From: CALDTK01 sp965215215
Lineage (GTDB): Bacteria; Bacteroidota; Bacteroidia; Chitinophagales; Saprospiraceae
Length of the DNA: 64,000 nt
Assembly (NCBI GenBank): GCA_965215215.1
Contig: OZ244043.1
Span: forward strand, 3,410,001 to 3,474,000
Reading direction: 5' to 3'
Of this stretch, positions 1-8,068 are shown one piece after another; positions within the stretch are counted from its first letter, which is position 1, and each line of letters starts with the position of its first letter. A program made the position numbers and the translations under genes. The notes under the pieces were generated by a model that did no database searches, was not told the origin of the DNA, and saw nothing but the letters and a program-made list of their open reading frames with translations.

Positions 1-1721
1 TCGCCCGGATCGTGCGCCGCCACGGCCGGCGGATCGCCAACTTCCCGAACTACCTCTCCATCCACGCCGGGGGTATCCTCATCTCGGAGCGACCGCTACG
101 CCGCCACACGGCCCTCCAGCTGATGCCGAAGGGGTTTCCGATCGTGCACATCGACATGTACACGGCCGAGGACTGGGGCTTTCACAAGTACGATATCCTC
201 TCGCAGCGCGGTCTGGGGCACATCAAGGATACCGTTGACCTCGTGCGCGAGAACCAGGGAAAGGTTATCGACATCCACGACGTAGCGCGAATCAAGGCCG
301 ACGGGAGGGTGCGCGCCCGACTTAAAGGCGGCCGCGCCATCGGCTGCTTTTACATCGAGAGCCCCGCCATGCGCGGGCTCTTGTCCAAGCTGCGCTGCGA
401 CGATTACGTGCACCTCGTGGCGGCGAGCTCCATCATCCGCCCGGGCGTGGCGCAGTCGGGCATGATGCGCGCCTACATCGAGCGCTTCAACGATCCGCGT
501 AAGGTTACCTACGTCCACCCCGTCTTCGAGGAACACCTCGGTGAGACCTTCGGGGTGATGGTCTACCAGGAGGACGTGATGAAGATCGCCCACCACTTCT
601 CCGGCCTGCCGATGGACGAGTGCGATATCCTGCGCCGCATCATGTCGGGCAAGCGGCACCAGTCCGAACGCTTCGACCAGTTGCGAAAGCGATACTACGC
701 GGGCTGCCGCGAGCGCGGACACGACGAGCGGACGAGCACCGAGGTGTGGCGGCAGATCGAGAGCTTCGCGGGCTACTCCTTCTGCAAGGCACACTCGGCG
801 AGTTTCGCGGTAGAGAGCTTTCAAAGCCTCTACCTGAAGGTGTACTACCCTCTCGAATTCATGGTCGGGGTGATCAACAACTTCGGTGGCTTCTACCGAA
901 CGGAGTTCTACGTGCACGAAGCCCGCCTCCAGGGGGCCAATATTCACCCGCCCTGCGTCAACCGCAGCCTCTACCTCACCACCATCCGCGGGAAAGACAT
1001 GCTGCTCGGGTTCGTGCACCTCCGTAGCCTCGAGCAGCGCGTGGCGCACCGCATCGTACGCGAGCGTTCGGAGGGGGGGGCGTTTCGGGACCTCGCCGAC
1101 TTCGTACGGCGCGTCGAGCCCGGCCCCGAGCAGCTCACCCTACTCATCCGTATCGGCGCGCTCCGCTTCACCGGTCTGAGTAAGTACACGCTCATGTGGG
1201 AAAAGCTGGAGGTGCTTCCGCGCCCAACCCACCGCGAGCGCGCCGCGGGCGCCGGCGCGCTGTTCGCCAACGTGAGCCCGGGGGCGGTAGAGACGGAGGA
1301 GTACGTGCTTCCCGAGTTCGAGGACGGTCGTTTCGATCAGGCCTTCGACGAGCTCGAGTTGCTGGGCTTCCCTCTCGTTTCCCCTTACGAGCTACTCGCC
1401 GAGGAGCCGGGGGGCACCATCGCCACCGACGACTTCCCCGCGCACCTCGGGCAGCGTATCCAGGTCCTCGGCTATTTCGTAACGCGTAAAGACCTCCGTA
1501 CCCGCCAGGGGGCACCCATGGCCTTCGGCACCTGGCTCGATCGCGACGGCAACTACTTCGACACCACGCACTTCCCCGGGGCCTGGCGGCACGGCGACCT
1601 GCGCGCCGGCGGGATCTACATCATCACCGGAACGATTAGTGCCGATTTCGACTTCCTAACCGTCGACGTGGAACGCCTGCGCCGCTTGCCTTACGTACCC
1701 GACGACCGGTACGCGGGCTAG
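1..1721 (+). CDS. dnaE2: Error-prone DNA polymerase III alpha-type subunit (DnaE2-like), 5' partial
   Basis: C-terminal part of a C-family replicative-type polymerase; the frame is open from the first bases, so the gene begins upstream. Visible family blocks are YDILSQRGLGHIKD, then IIRPGVAQSGMMRAY, then FGVMVYQEDVMKIAHHFSG and SFCKAHSASFA, typical of the palm/fingers region and the segment after it. An OB-fold follows (IQVLGYFVTRKDLRT through FGTWLDRDGNYFDTTHFP). The PHP domain and catalytic aspartates lie outside the window. Bacteroidota usually carry such a second DnaE in an SOS mutagenesis group, and the DinB gene 3 kb away fits that. The assignment to DnaE2 rather than the housekeeping DnaE is inferred from this context and the compact C-terminus. 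Confidence 0.88.
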   Translation, partial: ARIVRRHGRRIANFPNYLSIHAGGILISERPLRRHTALQLMPKGFPIVHIDMYTAEDWGFHKYDILSQRGLGHIKDTVDLVRENQGKVIDIHDVARIKADGRVRARLKGGRAIGCFYIESPAMRGLLSKLRCDDYVHLVAASSIIRPGVAQSGMMRAYIERFNDPRKVTYVHPVFEEHLGETFGVMVYQEDVMKIAHHFSGLPMDECDILRRIMSGKRHQSERFDQLRKRYYAGCRERGHDERTSTEVWRQIESFAGYSFCKAHSASFAVESFQSLYLKVYYPLEFMVGVINNFGGFYRTEFYVHEARLQGANIHPPCVNRSLYLTTIRGKDMLLGFVHLRSLEQRVAHRIVRERSEGGAFRDLADFVRRVEPGPEQLTLLIRIGALRFTGLSKYTLMWEKLEVLPRPTHRERAAGAGALFANVSPGAVETEEYVLPEFEDGRFDQAFDELELLGFPLVSPYELLAEEPGGTIATDDFPAHLGQRIQVLGYFVTRKDLRTRQGAPMAFGTWLDRDGNYFDTTHFPGAWRHGDLRAGGIYIITGTISADFDFLTVDVERLRRLPYVPDDRYAG

Positions 1722-1773
1722 GCTGTGTTTGACAACCCATGCCGTGGCGAGGGCAAGTGAATTTTTTGCTGGT

Positions 1774-1795
1774 CCCCGACCCAATGGGATCGGGG
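1774..1795. terminator. GC-rich hairpin after dnaE2
   Basis: CCCCGA-CCC-aat-GGG-a-TCGGGG forms a 9-bp stem with one bulge, 50 bp past the dnaE2 stop. No U-tract follows on either strand, so termination is only a guess. The rest of the 1722-1920 gap shows nothing recognisable. Confidence 0.3.
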
Positions 1796-1920
1796 GCCCC
1801 GCTGGGGAGTAGCGGCGAAGGGTGACGCGAGAGCATCGTTCGAGCCGCGCGACGGCGGGCGGGGATCTCGCCGCTCGCAGTAGGTAAGGGGTCAGATACA
1901 GCCTAGTGGAGCTAGCCTTT

Positions 1921-2310
1921 CTAGCAAGCGACCAACGCCACCACGACCACGAAGACGACGAACAGAACGACGCCCACGATCCCGCTACCCTCCCCCTCGT
2001 CGTCGACCGCGCTCAAGTCCTCGAGCTCCCGGCGGAGGAGCTGGTAGTCGGCGTAGAACGCATCCCGATCGCCGATCGTCGAACTCTCGCCGTGTACGTA
2101 CGCGTTGCGCGCCGTAGACCACCGGTGGAAGGCCCCCCAGGCTTCCGGACTAAGTTTTGCCTTGAGCTGGTACATGCGCGGACCGAGGGTGAGCGGCTTT
2201 CCGTCCGGTCCCTGAGGCTCCGGGACGAGCTCGCGGGCCAACGATTCCAGCTCGCGCCCGCTTTGCAGCACGAGCTCATCGAGGTTGGCCTTACGCAGGG
2301 ATTTCGCCAC
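1921..2310 (-). CDS. Small HEPN-like protein with C-terminal membrane anchor
   Basis: 129 aa from a GTG start at 2310. The open frame runs further up to 2472, but the extra part only translates the 36-bp tandem repeat and the end of the upstream gene, so I reject it. The core is helical and contains RNAYVHGE, the R-N-x(3)-H arrangement seen in HEPN and DUF4145-like proteins, near residue 75. The last ~21 residues are a hydrophobic helix (GIVGVVLFVVFVVVVALVAC), suggesting a tail-anchored inner-membrane protein. It follows the radical SAM gene on the same strand. The HEPN assignment rests on one short motif; RNase activity is not established. Confidence 0.55.
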   Translation of the reverse strand: MAKSLRKANLDELVLQSGRELESLARELVPEPQGPDGKPLTLGPRMYQLKAKLSPEAWGAFHRWSTARNAYVHGESSTIGDRDAFYADYQLLRRELEDLSAVDDEGEGSGIVGVVLFVVFVVVVALVAC

Positions 2311-2318
2311 GGCGGGAA

Positions 2319-2390
2319 GGTAGCCGCCACGCCGCCCGCTTGCGCTAAAACAAAGGTAGCCGCCACGCCGCCCGCTTGCGCTAAAACAAG
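2319..2390. repeat. 36-bp tandem repeat, two copies
   Basis: Copies at 2319-2354 and 2355-2390 differ only in the last base. Each ends in the recurring motif GCTTGCGCTAAAAC (2338-2351 and 2374-2387). The second copy contains the TAG stop of the radical SAM gene, so the repeat forms the spacer between that gene and the HEPN-like gene. Confidence 0.95.
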
Positions 2391-3466
2391 CGCCGCTGCC
2401 CCGGGCGGTACCGTTCGAACGAGCTCGTGTTGTAGGGCGGCAGGTTGGATCGCGTACCGTCGCCCGCCTCAACCGACCCTCCGAGGTACAGCCGCCTGGC
2501 CAGTTGGATCTGCTGACCGATCGCGTCCGCGATCGGACCGGCCCCCTTTTGCCGCCGCCCCCACTGCGAATCGTTGAGCTCGCCGCCGTGGCAATCTCGG
2601 ATGCGGTTGAGGATGCGATCGGCGCGGTCCGGGTAGTGCGTGCGCGCCCAGGCCGAGAAGATCTCGCCTAAATCACCGTTGAGTCGTACGATGGTGTAAC
2701 CGATCGAGCGAGCGCCCGCCTCCACGGCGGCCTTGGCGATGGGTAGGATCTCGTGATCGGTGAGCCCCGGTATGACGGGGGCGATCATGACGCGTACGGG
2801 GACGCCCACTTCGCTGAGCCTGCGGATGGTCTCGATGCGTTGCGCGGCACTCGCGGTGTGCGGCTCCATCACGCGCCGCAGCGATTCGTCGAGGGTGGTC
2901 GTCGATACGGCGACGTGTACCAAATCCTCGGCCGCGAGTTCGGTGAGTAGGTCCAAGTCACGGGTGATGAGCCGGTTCTTGGTGATCAAGCCGATGGGGT
3001 GGCGGTAGCGCAGACACAGCTCGAGGATGCCCCGGGTGATGCGCTCGACCCGCTCGATGGGCTGGTAGCAATCGGTGTTGCCGCTCACCATGAGCGCCGA
3101 GGCCCGCCAGCTCGGCTTCGACAGTTCGGCGTCGAGCAAGGCGACCGCGTTGCGTTTGACGAGGATGACCCGCTCGAAATCCTGCCCCGCCGAATAGCCC
3201 CAGTAGTTGTGCGTATTGCGCGCGAAGCAGTACGCGCAGCCGTGCTCGCAACCCTGGTACGGGTTGAGGCCCCACTCCCCGCGCAGGTCGGGCGAGGTAA
3301 TCTTGTTGAGGATCGTCTTCGGGTGCGTGAGCACGTACTTGGTCCGGTCGGGTGCGGATTCGTCGACGCCGTGCCCGTCGGCGGCCGCGGCATCGTGTAG
3401 CTCGGGTACGTACACCCCGCGCTGTGCGTCGAAGCGATTGTGGGGGTTGGTGGTGGCGCCGCGCAT
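2381..3466 (-). CDS. PA0069-family radical SAM protein
   Basis: 361 aa. The cluster motif GCEHGCAYCFAR (CxxxCxxC, near residue 70) binds the 4Fe-4S cluster that cleaves S-adenosylmethionine. Downstream blocks MVSGNTDCYQPIER, LITKNRLITRDLDLL and VSTTTLDESLRRVMEPHT match the PA0069/Rv2578c group, distant relatives of spore photoproduct lyase. The biochemical role of this group is not settled, though it is often found beside DNA-repair genes. Here it lies between DnaE2 and DinB, which supports a DNA-damage role by association only. Its stop codon lies inside one copy of the 36-bp repeat. Confidence 0.9.
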   Translation of the reverse strand: MRGATTNPHNRFDAQRGVYVPELHDAAAADGHGVDESAPDRTKYVLTHPKTILNKITSPDLRGEWGLNPYQGCEHGCAYCFARNTHNYWGYSAGQDFERVILVKRNAVALLDAELSKPSWRASALMVSGNTDCYQPIERVERITRGILELCLRYRHPIGLITKNRLITRDLDLLTELAAEDLVHVAVSTTTLDESLRRVMEPHTASAAQRIETIRRLSEVGVPVRVMIAPVIPGLTDHEILPIAKAAVEAGARSIGYTIVRLNGDLGEIFSAWARTHYPDRADRILNRIRDCHGGELNDSQWGRRQKGAGPIADAIGQQIQLARRLYLGGSVEAGDGTRSNLPPYNTSSFERYRPGQRRLF

Positions 3467-3483
3467 CGGGGAGGGTTGTGGTC

Positions 3484-4308
3484 CTAGGCGGGGAGGTTGA
3501 AGTAGTCGACCTGCCCGATCTCGCCGTCGACGTCCTGGACGGAGAGCAGGTGTTCGTGCACGTCGACCTGGGTGACGTAGCTGATGTTGATGTTCTTGAT
3601 CTCCCTGGCGGGGATCACGAAGAAGTCGCCCGACACCGCGAAATGTTCCGCGCGCGTTCGCAGGGGATCGGCGCCCGCGCTGATCGGGCGTCGGCTTACC
3701 CCCGCGGCCAGGATCAGTCGGTCGAGCTGGTTGTCGGCGCTCAGCTCGTAGTCGGCGAGGATCCCGTCGTAGATCAGATCCCCCTCCGAACTCGATACCA
3801 ACACCTCGATGCTCGTCGATACGACCTGCTCCAGGTTTCCCTGGAAGAGGCTACGCACTTCCGGAAACTCGCGGATCCCACCCCGCAGGGTGTAGTGCCA
3901 GTGATTTTTGAAACGAAGCAGGCGCGTGCGGCGATCGAGTCCGGTGCGGAGGATGAGGTACTGCAGCACTACCCCGGCGGCTCCGGCCACGAGGATGAGC
4001 GCGACCTCGGCGGCGCACAGGACGAGTACGGTTTCGACCGTGAACTCCCCGACCGATATCCCCGGGGCGAAAGCTTTGCCCACGAGCGCGCGGAGCAGGC
4101 GCAACGGTTCGTTGGCCTGGGATACGAGCAGACCTACGGCGAGCAGAGCCTGCGCAATCAGGCTCGGCACGAACACCCGGAAGGCGAGCTGCCCGAGGTT
4201 GTCCGAGAAGTACTGGCGCGAAAATTCCCCGGTGTAGTAAAATCGACGGAACGCGATACCCGGCAGCAGTAACCCGAACAGGATGAAGGCGGTAGCTGCG
4301 ATGTTCAC
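3484..4308 (-). CDS. Membrane protein with cytosolic C-terminal domain, unknown function
   Basis: 274 aa. The N-terminal half has three hydrophobic segments: residues ~3-22 (ATAFILFGLLLPGIAF), ~44-63 and ~100-125. The remaining ~140 residues are soluble, beginning at NHWHYTLRGGI and continuing with EVLVSSSEGDLIYDGILADY, which reads like a small beta-barrel fold. The layout resembles DUF6338-type membrane proteins, but I do not recognise a named family with confidence. It sits 17 bp downstream of no gene on its strand except the 76-aa ORF at 4361-4591, with which it may be co-transcribed. Confidence 0.75.
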   Translation of the reverse strand: MNIAATAFILFGLLLPGIAFRRFYYTGEFSRQYFSDNLGQLAFRVFVPSLIAQALLAVGLLVSQANEPLRLLRALVGKAFAPGISVGEFTVETVLVLCAAEVALILVAGAAGVVLQYLILRTGLDRRTRLLRFKNHWHYTLRGGIREFPEVRSLFQGNLEQVVSTSIEVLVSSSEGDLIYDGILADYELSADNQLDRLILAAGVSRRPISAGADPLRTRAEHFAVSGDFFVIPAREIKNINISYVTQVDVHEHLLSVQDVDGEIGQVDYFNLPA

Positions 4309-4360
4309 AGCTACGAGCGTTTACCGAAGCGGGGCTTTACCCCTTCCCCACACGTGAATA

Positions 4361-4591
4361 CTAGGCCCCCGGCTTCGACTTCATGTCGCGTACCGCCCGC
4401 ATGAAGAGCTCGGCGGTCTCTTTGTCGCTCATCAGTGCGGCTACGCGCGGACTCATCAGCGGCGTTTTCCCCCAAAAAGACGGCTTGATTACATTCGGCA
4501 GCTCCATTGCCGCCTTGAGCTTCGCCTGGATACGAGCCCGACGCTCTCGCTCGAGGCGCTCCTGCTCTGATTGCTCGTGTTGCGGGTCCAT
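4361..4591 (-). CDS. Small charged protein, unknown
   Basis: 76 aa with an ATG start at 4591. Residues ~5-28 are a highly charged helix rich in Glu and Arg, likely a short coiled coil. Then comes LPNVIKPSFWGKTPLMSPR and a helical C-terminus. No signal peptide or membrane segment. It lies just upstream of the membrane protein gene with a 52-bp gap, so co-transcription is plausible. No family recognised. Confidence 0.6.
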   Translation of the reverse strand: MDPQHEQSEQERLERERRARIQAKLKAAMELPNVIKPSFWGKTPLMSPRVAALMSDKETAELFMRAVRDMKSKPGA

Positions 4592-4642
4592 CGTGAGGGA
4601 AGGTAATCTCTTCGCGGTAAAACTGCATGGGGGGTGTTTTTT

Positions 4643-4656
4643 GTTTTGGCGTAAGC
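4643..4656 (+). repeat. Dispersed motif GTTTTGGCGTAAGC
   Basis: One of about 19 copies of GTTTT(N)GCG(V/T)AAGC in the window; this one lies between the DinB stop and the 76-aa gene. Confidence 0.8.
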
Positions 4657-4689
4657 CATACGGAGACTTATGTTAGGTTTCGTGCGGCC

Positions 4690-5862
4690 CTAGCCGAGGC
4701 AGCGCGCCCGGCGAACGGCCGCCTCGCCGAAACGCGCGCGGATGTCGTCGAGGGCGCTGAGGAGATCCACCTCGCGCCGCGTGTCTTCGAACAGGTCGAC
4801 TTGGTAGTGGCCGCGCACCAGTCCGGAGAACTTCACGCCGACGAGGCGCACGAGCTGACGGCGCTCGTGCAGCCCGTCGAAGATTTCCTCGGTGTGCCGC
4901 AGCAAGTGGCGATCGTGCGAGGTGTAGGCGATGTGGCGCTGCCTGGTGAAGGTTTGGAAATCGGTGTAGCGTACCTTGAGGGTGACGCAGCTGGCCAACT
5001 GGCCGCGCTGACGCATGTCGAAGGCGAGGCGGCCCACCATATCCACGAGCGTATTGCGCAGCACGCGCACGTCGGTGGTATCCTGCTGGAAGGTTCTCTC
5101 TTTGGAGAGCGACTTGCGCTCGGAGTGGGGCACCACGGGGGCGTCGTCCACGCCGTTGGCCTTGCGCGAGAGGGCGAGACCGTGCTTGCCGAACTCGCGT
5201 TCGAGCAGCGGTACCGGAATCTCGCGCAGCAGCCGCACGGTGCGCACCCCCATGGAGCTGAGGCGCAGAAAGGTCTCCTTCCCGAGCCCCGGCAGCTTCG
5301 CCGCGGAGAGGGGAGCGAGGAAGTCGCGCTCGTGCCCGTTGCGCACGAGCATGGTCCCGTTGGGCTTGGCCTCGCCGGTGCCCACCTTGCTGACGAGCTT
5401 GTTGACCGACAGCCCGAAGGAGATCGGTAGCCCGGTCTCGGACATCACGCGCTGGCGCAGCTCGAGCGACCAGCGCCAGCAGCCCACGTGGCGATCCATG
5501 CCGGTGAGGTCGCAGTAGAACTCGTCGATCGAGGACTTCTCGTACAGCGGCGCCTGTTCGGCGATTACGTCGGTGACGAGCTTCGAGTACTTCGAGTAGC
5601 TGTCCATGTCGCCGCGGATCACGAGTGCCCCGGGGCAAAGCCTGAGCGCCACGCGCATCGGCATGGCCGAGCGTACGCCAAACCGGCGCGCCTCGTAGGA
5701 ACACGACGCCACTACCCCCCGGCCGGAACGGCCGCCCACGATCAGCGGGCGCCCCACCAGGCTCGAATCGCGCAACCGCTCCACGGAGATGAAGAACGAG
5801 TCGAGGTCGAGGTGCAACACGGCGCGCTCGAAGGTGGAGTGGGAGTGGTGGTCGTAGCTCAC
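4690..5862 (-). CDS. dinB: Y-family DNA polymerase (DinB / Pol IV)
   Basis: 390 aa from a GTG start. Translesion polymerase. The palm carboxylates are visible in HLDLDSFF (D19 and D21) and SSIDEFYCDLTG (near residue 113). The steric-gate region is SFF, and the fingers block CSYEARRFGVRSAMP is intact. The helix-hairpin-helix region reads LPGLGKETFLRLSSMGV, and the little-finger domain follows to the end. No beta-clamp tail is obvious. It is close to the DnaE2-type polymerase and the PA0069 radical SAM gene, an arrangement that suggests damage-induced mutagenesis, although no LexA gene or box was identified here. Confidence 0.93.
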   Translation of the reverse strand: MSYDHHSHSTFERAVLHLDLDSFFISVERLRDSSLVGRPLIVGGRSGRGVVASCSYEARRFGVRSAMPMRVALRLCPGALVIRGDMDSYSKYSKLVTDVIAEQAPLYEKSSIDEFYCDLTGMDRHVGCWRWSLELRQRVMSETGLPISFGLSVNKLVSKVGTGEAKPNGTMLVRNGHERDFLAPLSAAKLPGLGKETFLRLSSMGVRTVRLLREIPVPLLEREFGKHGLALSRKANGVDDAPVVPHSERKSLSKERTFQQDTTDVRVLRNTLVDMVGRLAFDMRQRGQLASCVTLKVRYTDFQTFTRQRHIAYTSHDRHLLRHTEEIFDGLHERRQLVRLVGVKFSGLVRGHYQVDLFEDTRREVDLLSALDDIRARFGEAAVRRARCLG

Positions 5863-5973
5863 GGTCGGAGACTTTGGTGGAGGTTAGCGTCAACCCCCCG
5901 GTATCAGACACAAATTGCAACTACATGTGCGCTTTCAGCAAGTTAATCAACACAAAAAGTTTTAAACAGGCGG

Positions 5974-7314
5974 TTAGCGCGACTTCTTCTTAATGCCCTT
6001 CTTGTCCATTTTCGCCTTGAGCTCGCGGCTGCGGCGGTTGCCGCGGTTCACTTTTTTGCGTTTGGCGGAGCGCTCGTGGTGCTTGCCACCCGTTTCGCGC
6101 AGCTTCACCTCCACGGTCGGCATGTTGATCTGCGGACGTTCCTCGGGGATGAGCTCCTTCGATACGGGCACTCCTTCCGGGAAGGGCAGCCGCGCGATCT
6201 CCCGGCGCATCAGCCCTTCGGCGTTGGCGACGTGTGGCATCTCCTTGTCCGTGTAAAAGCTGATGGCCTCCCCGCTGGCGTCGACGCGCCCGGTGCGGCC
6301 GATGCGGTGGATGTAGTCCTCCGGCGTGCTCGGTACGTCGAGGTTGACGACGTGACTTACCTCGGTCAGGTCGAGTCCGCGCGACACGAGGTCGGTCGCC
6401 ACGAGCACGCGCTTGTCTCCTTCCTCGAAGTTGCGCAGCGCCCGAAAGCGCGCGTTCTGCGCCTTGTTGCCGTGGATCACGGTCGCGTGTCCGGGGTGGT
6501 CGGCCTCGAGCCGCTCGAAGGCGAGGTCGGCGAGGCGTTTCGTCGGCGCGAAGACGAGCGTTTTGCGGAAGCGCCCGGCGTCCCGGAGGAGTTCGGAGAG
6601 CAGATTGAGCTTGGTGTTGAAGTTGGCGACGGGGTAGGCGAACTGCTCGATCTGGGCGAGCGGCGTGCCGCTACGCGCGGCGGTCACGTACACCGGGGTG
6701 TTGAAGGTTTCGGCGATGATGAGCTCGATGTCGCGGGTCATCGTGGCCGAGAACAGGAGGTTCTGCCGCTTTTTGGGCAGCATGTCGAGCACGTTCATGA
6801 GTTGGGGGCGGAAGCCGAGCTCCAGCATCTCGTCGACCTCGTCGACGATGAGCTGCCGCAGGTGCCGAAACTTGACGGTGCCCGTCATGGCGATGTCCAC
6901 GATCCGACCCGGGGTGGCTACGATCAGGTCGACCCCATCCTGCAGGAGCTGCTGTTGCGTGTGGATGTTGGCCCCGCCGTAGATGCCGAGCGTCACGAAC
7001 GACATGTACTTCGTGAGTAGCTCCACCTGCCCCACGACCTGCTGCACGAGCTCGCGCGTGGGCACCAGCACCAGGATCTGGGGGTAGGGGTGCTTGACGA
7101 AGCGCCACTGCCGCAGGGCCGGCAGCAGGAAAGCGAGCGTCTTCCCGGTACCCGTTTGCGCGATCCCCACCGCGTCGCGCCCCGACATGATCACGGGGAA
7201 GGCCGTACGCTGAATGGCGGTGGGGTGCTCGAGGCCCATGTCCTCCAGGGCGGTCCAGAGGCCCTTGTTGAGGTTGAGGTCGTCGAAGGTGAGTTGATCG
7301 TCGTGGGATGGCAT
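5974..7314 (-). CDS. DEAD-box RNA helicase (RhlE-like) with DEVD motif
   Basis: 446 aa. All core helicase motifs are present: Q motif (PTAIQRTAFPVI), motif I AQTGTGKT, Ia PTRELVQQ, Ib TPGRI, III SATM, V ATDLVSRGLDL and VI HRIGRTGR. Motif II reads DEVD (IVDEVDEMLELGF) instead of DEAD; alanine-to-valine keeps the two acidic residues. The C-terminal ~40 residues are lysine/arginine-rich (KRKKVNRGNRRSRELKAK), a usual RNA-binding tail. It likely acts in RNA unwinding or ribosome assembly. It is 111 bp upstream of nothing on its strand except dinB, and its coding 5' end faces the gene at 7365. A dispersed-motif copy (6560-6572) is in its coding sequence. Confidence 0.93.
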   Translation of the reverse strand: MPSHDDQLTFDDLNLNKGLWTALEDMGLEHPTAIQRTAFPVIMSGRDAVGIAQTGTGKTLAFLLPALRQWRFVKHPYPQILVLVPTRELVQQVVGQVELLTKYMSFVTLGIYGGANIHTQQQLLQDGVDLIVATPGRIVDIAMTGTVKFRHLRQLIVDEVDEMLELGFRPQLMNVLDMLPKKRQNLLFSATMTRDIELIIAETFNTPVYVTAARSGTPLAQIEQFAYPVANFNTKLNLLSELLRDAGRFRKTLVFAPTKRLADLAFERLEADHPGHATVIHGNKAQNARFRALRNFEEGDKRVLVATDLVSRGLDLTEVSHVVNLDVPSTPEDYIHRIGRTGRVDASGEAISFYTDKEMPHVANAEGLMRREIARLPFPEGVPVSKELIPEERPQINMPTVEVKLRETGGKHHERSAKRKKVNRGNRRSRELKAKMDKKGIKKKSR

Positions 7315-7364
7315 GCGGCGCGAAGGTCGACATTCACCGGCAAGCGCTCCTACTTTCGCCGTCC

Positions 7365-8048
7365 GTGACCCTTGGCCCCACCGACATCCTGATCGCCGGC
7401 TTCCGTCTGCAGGAAGTCGACGTGATCCTCACCGACCTACTCTGGTCGGTCGTATCGCTGATTTGCTACTATCGGCTCGGCAAATTGGGGTCGCGGCTAA
7501 CCGACGCCGGCCGCTGGTTTCGGCGCTTCTTCCTGTTGATGGCCGTCGCCGTATTCCTCGGTGCCTTCCTCGGCCACGGACTCCAGTACCTCGTCGGCTT
7601 CGAGGGCAAGTACCCCGGCTGGATCGTCAGTATGTGGGGGGTGGCCTGCATGGAGCGCTCGGCGATCGACTTCGCCGGCGAGCGCGTCTCGGCGCGACTG
7701 GCCCGGGTCATGTCTTACGCCAACATCACCGAGCTCGCCGTCTTCCACGGGCTCATCCTGTACACCGGTTCTTTCTACTTGGTGGAGGTGCACGCCGCCT
7801 ACGGCCTAGTCGTCATCGCGCTCCCGCTGCACACCCTCGTACTGAGGGCCACCGGCGCCTCGGCGAGTAAATTCGTGCTGGCGGGCATCGCCGTCGCCGT
7901 GCTGGCCGTCGTCGTGCACCTCACGGGCTTCGGTTTCGGCATTTGGTTCAATTTTCACGACGTTTCGCACGTCATCCTCACCGGTAGCACCCTCTTATAC
8001 TACCAAGCCGCCCGCCGCATGGTTAGCGACGAGCGGCCCGGTAGATGA
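7365..8048 (+). CDS. Multi-pass membrane protein, unknown
   Basis: 227 aa from a GTG start at 7365. The open frame extends to 7308, but that would overlap the start of the divergent helicase. About six to seven hydrophobic segments fill the protein (VILTDLLWSVVSLICYY, FFLLMAVAVFLGAFLGHG, ITELAVFHGLILYTGSFY, AYGLVVIALPLHTLVL, VLAGIAVAVLAVVVHLTG). Conserved-looking polar residues include LGHGLQY and NFHDVSHV, where the histidines could matter. A TACTTTCG box 14 bp before the start resembles the Bacteroidota -7 promoter element TAnnTTTG. Function unknown. Confidence 0.75.
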   Translation: MTLGPTDILIAGFRLQEVDVILTDLLWSVVSLICYYRLGKLGSRLTDAGRWFRRFFLLMAVAVFLGAFLGHGLQYLVGFEGKYPGWIVSMWGVACMERSAIDFAGERVSARLARVMSYANITELAVFHGLILYTGSFYLVEVHAAYGLVVIALPLHTLVLRATGASASKFVLAGIAVAVLAVVVHLTGFGFGIWFNFHDVSHVILTGSTLLYYQAARRMVSDERPGR

Positions 8049-8068
8049 GTCCCTCGGGAGGTTGAGCC

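Noticed and set aside
96..1049. 317-aa open frame antisense to dnaE2
   Set aside because: The sense frame matches a conserved polymerase throughout; the antisense protein is His/Val-rich low complexity, typical of GC-rich shadows.
1774..1795. Strong intrinsic terminator for dnaE2
   Set aside because: The hairpin is real, but no U-tract follows, so it is kept only as a low-confidence feature.
2319..2390. Possible CRISPR repeats
   Set aside because: Only two head-to-tail copies with no spacers and no cas genes nearby.
3352..4272. 306-aa frame over the membrane protein on the plus strand
   Set aside because: Composition is that of an antisense shadow, and it overlaps two better-supported genes.
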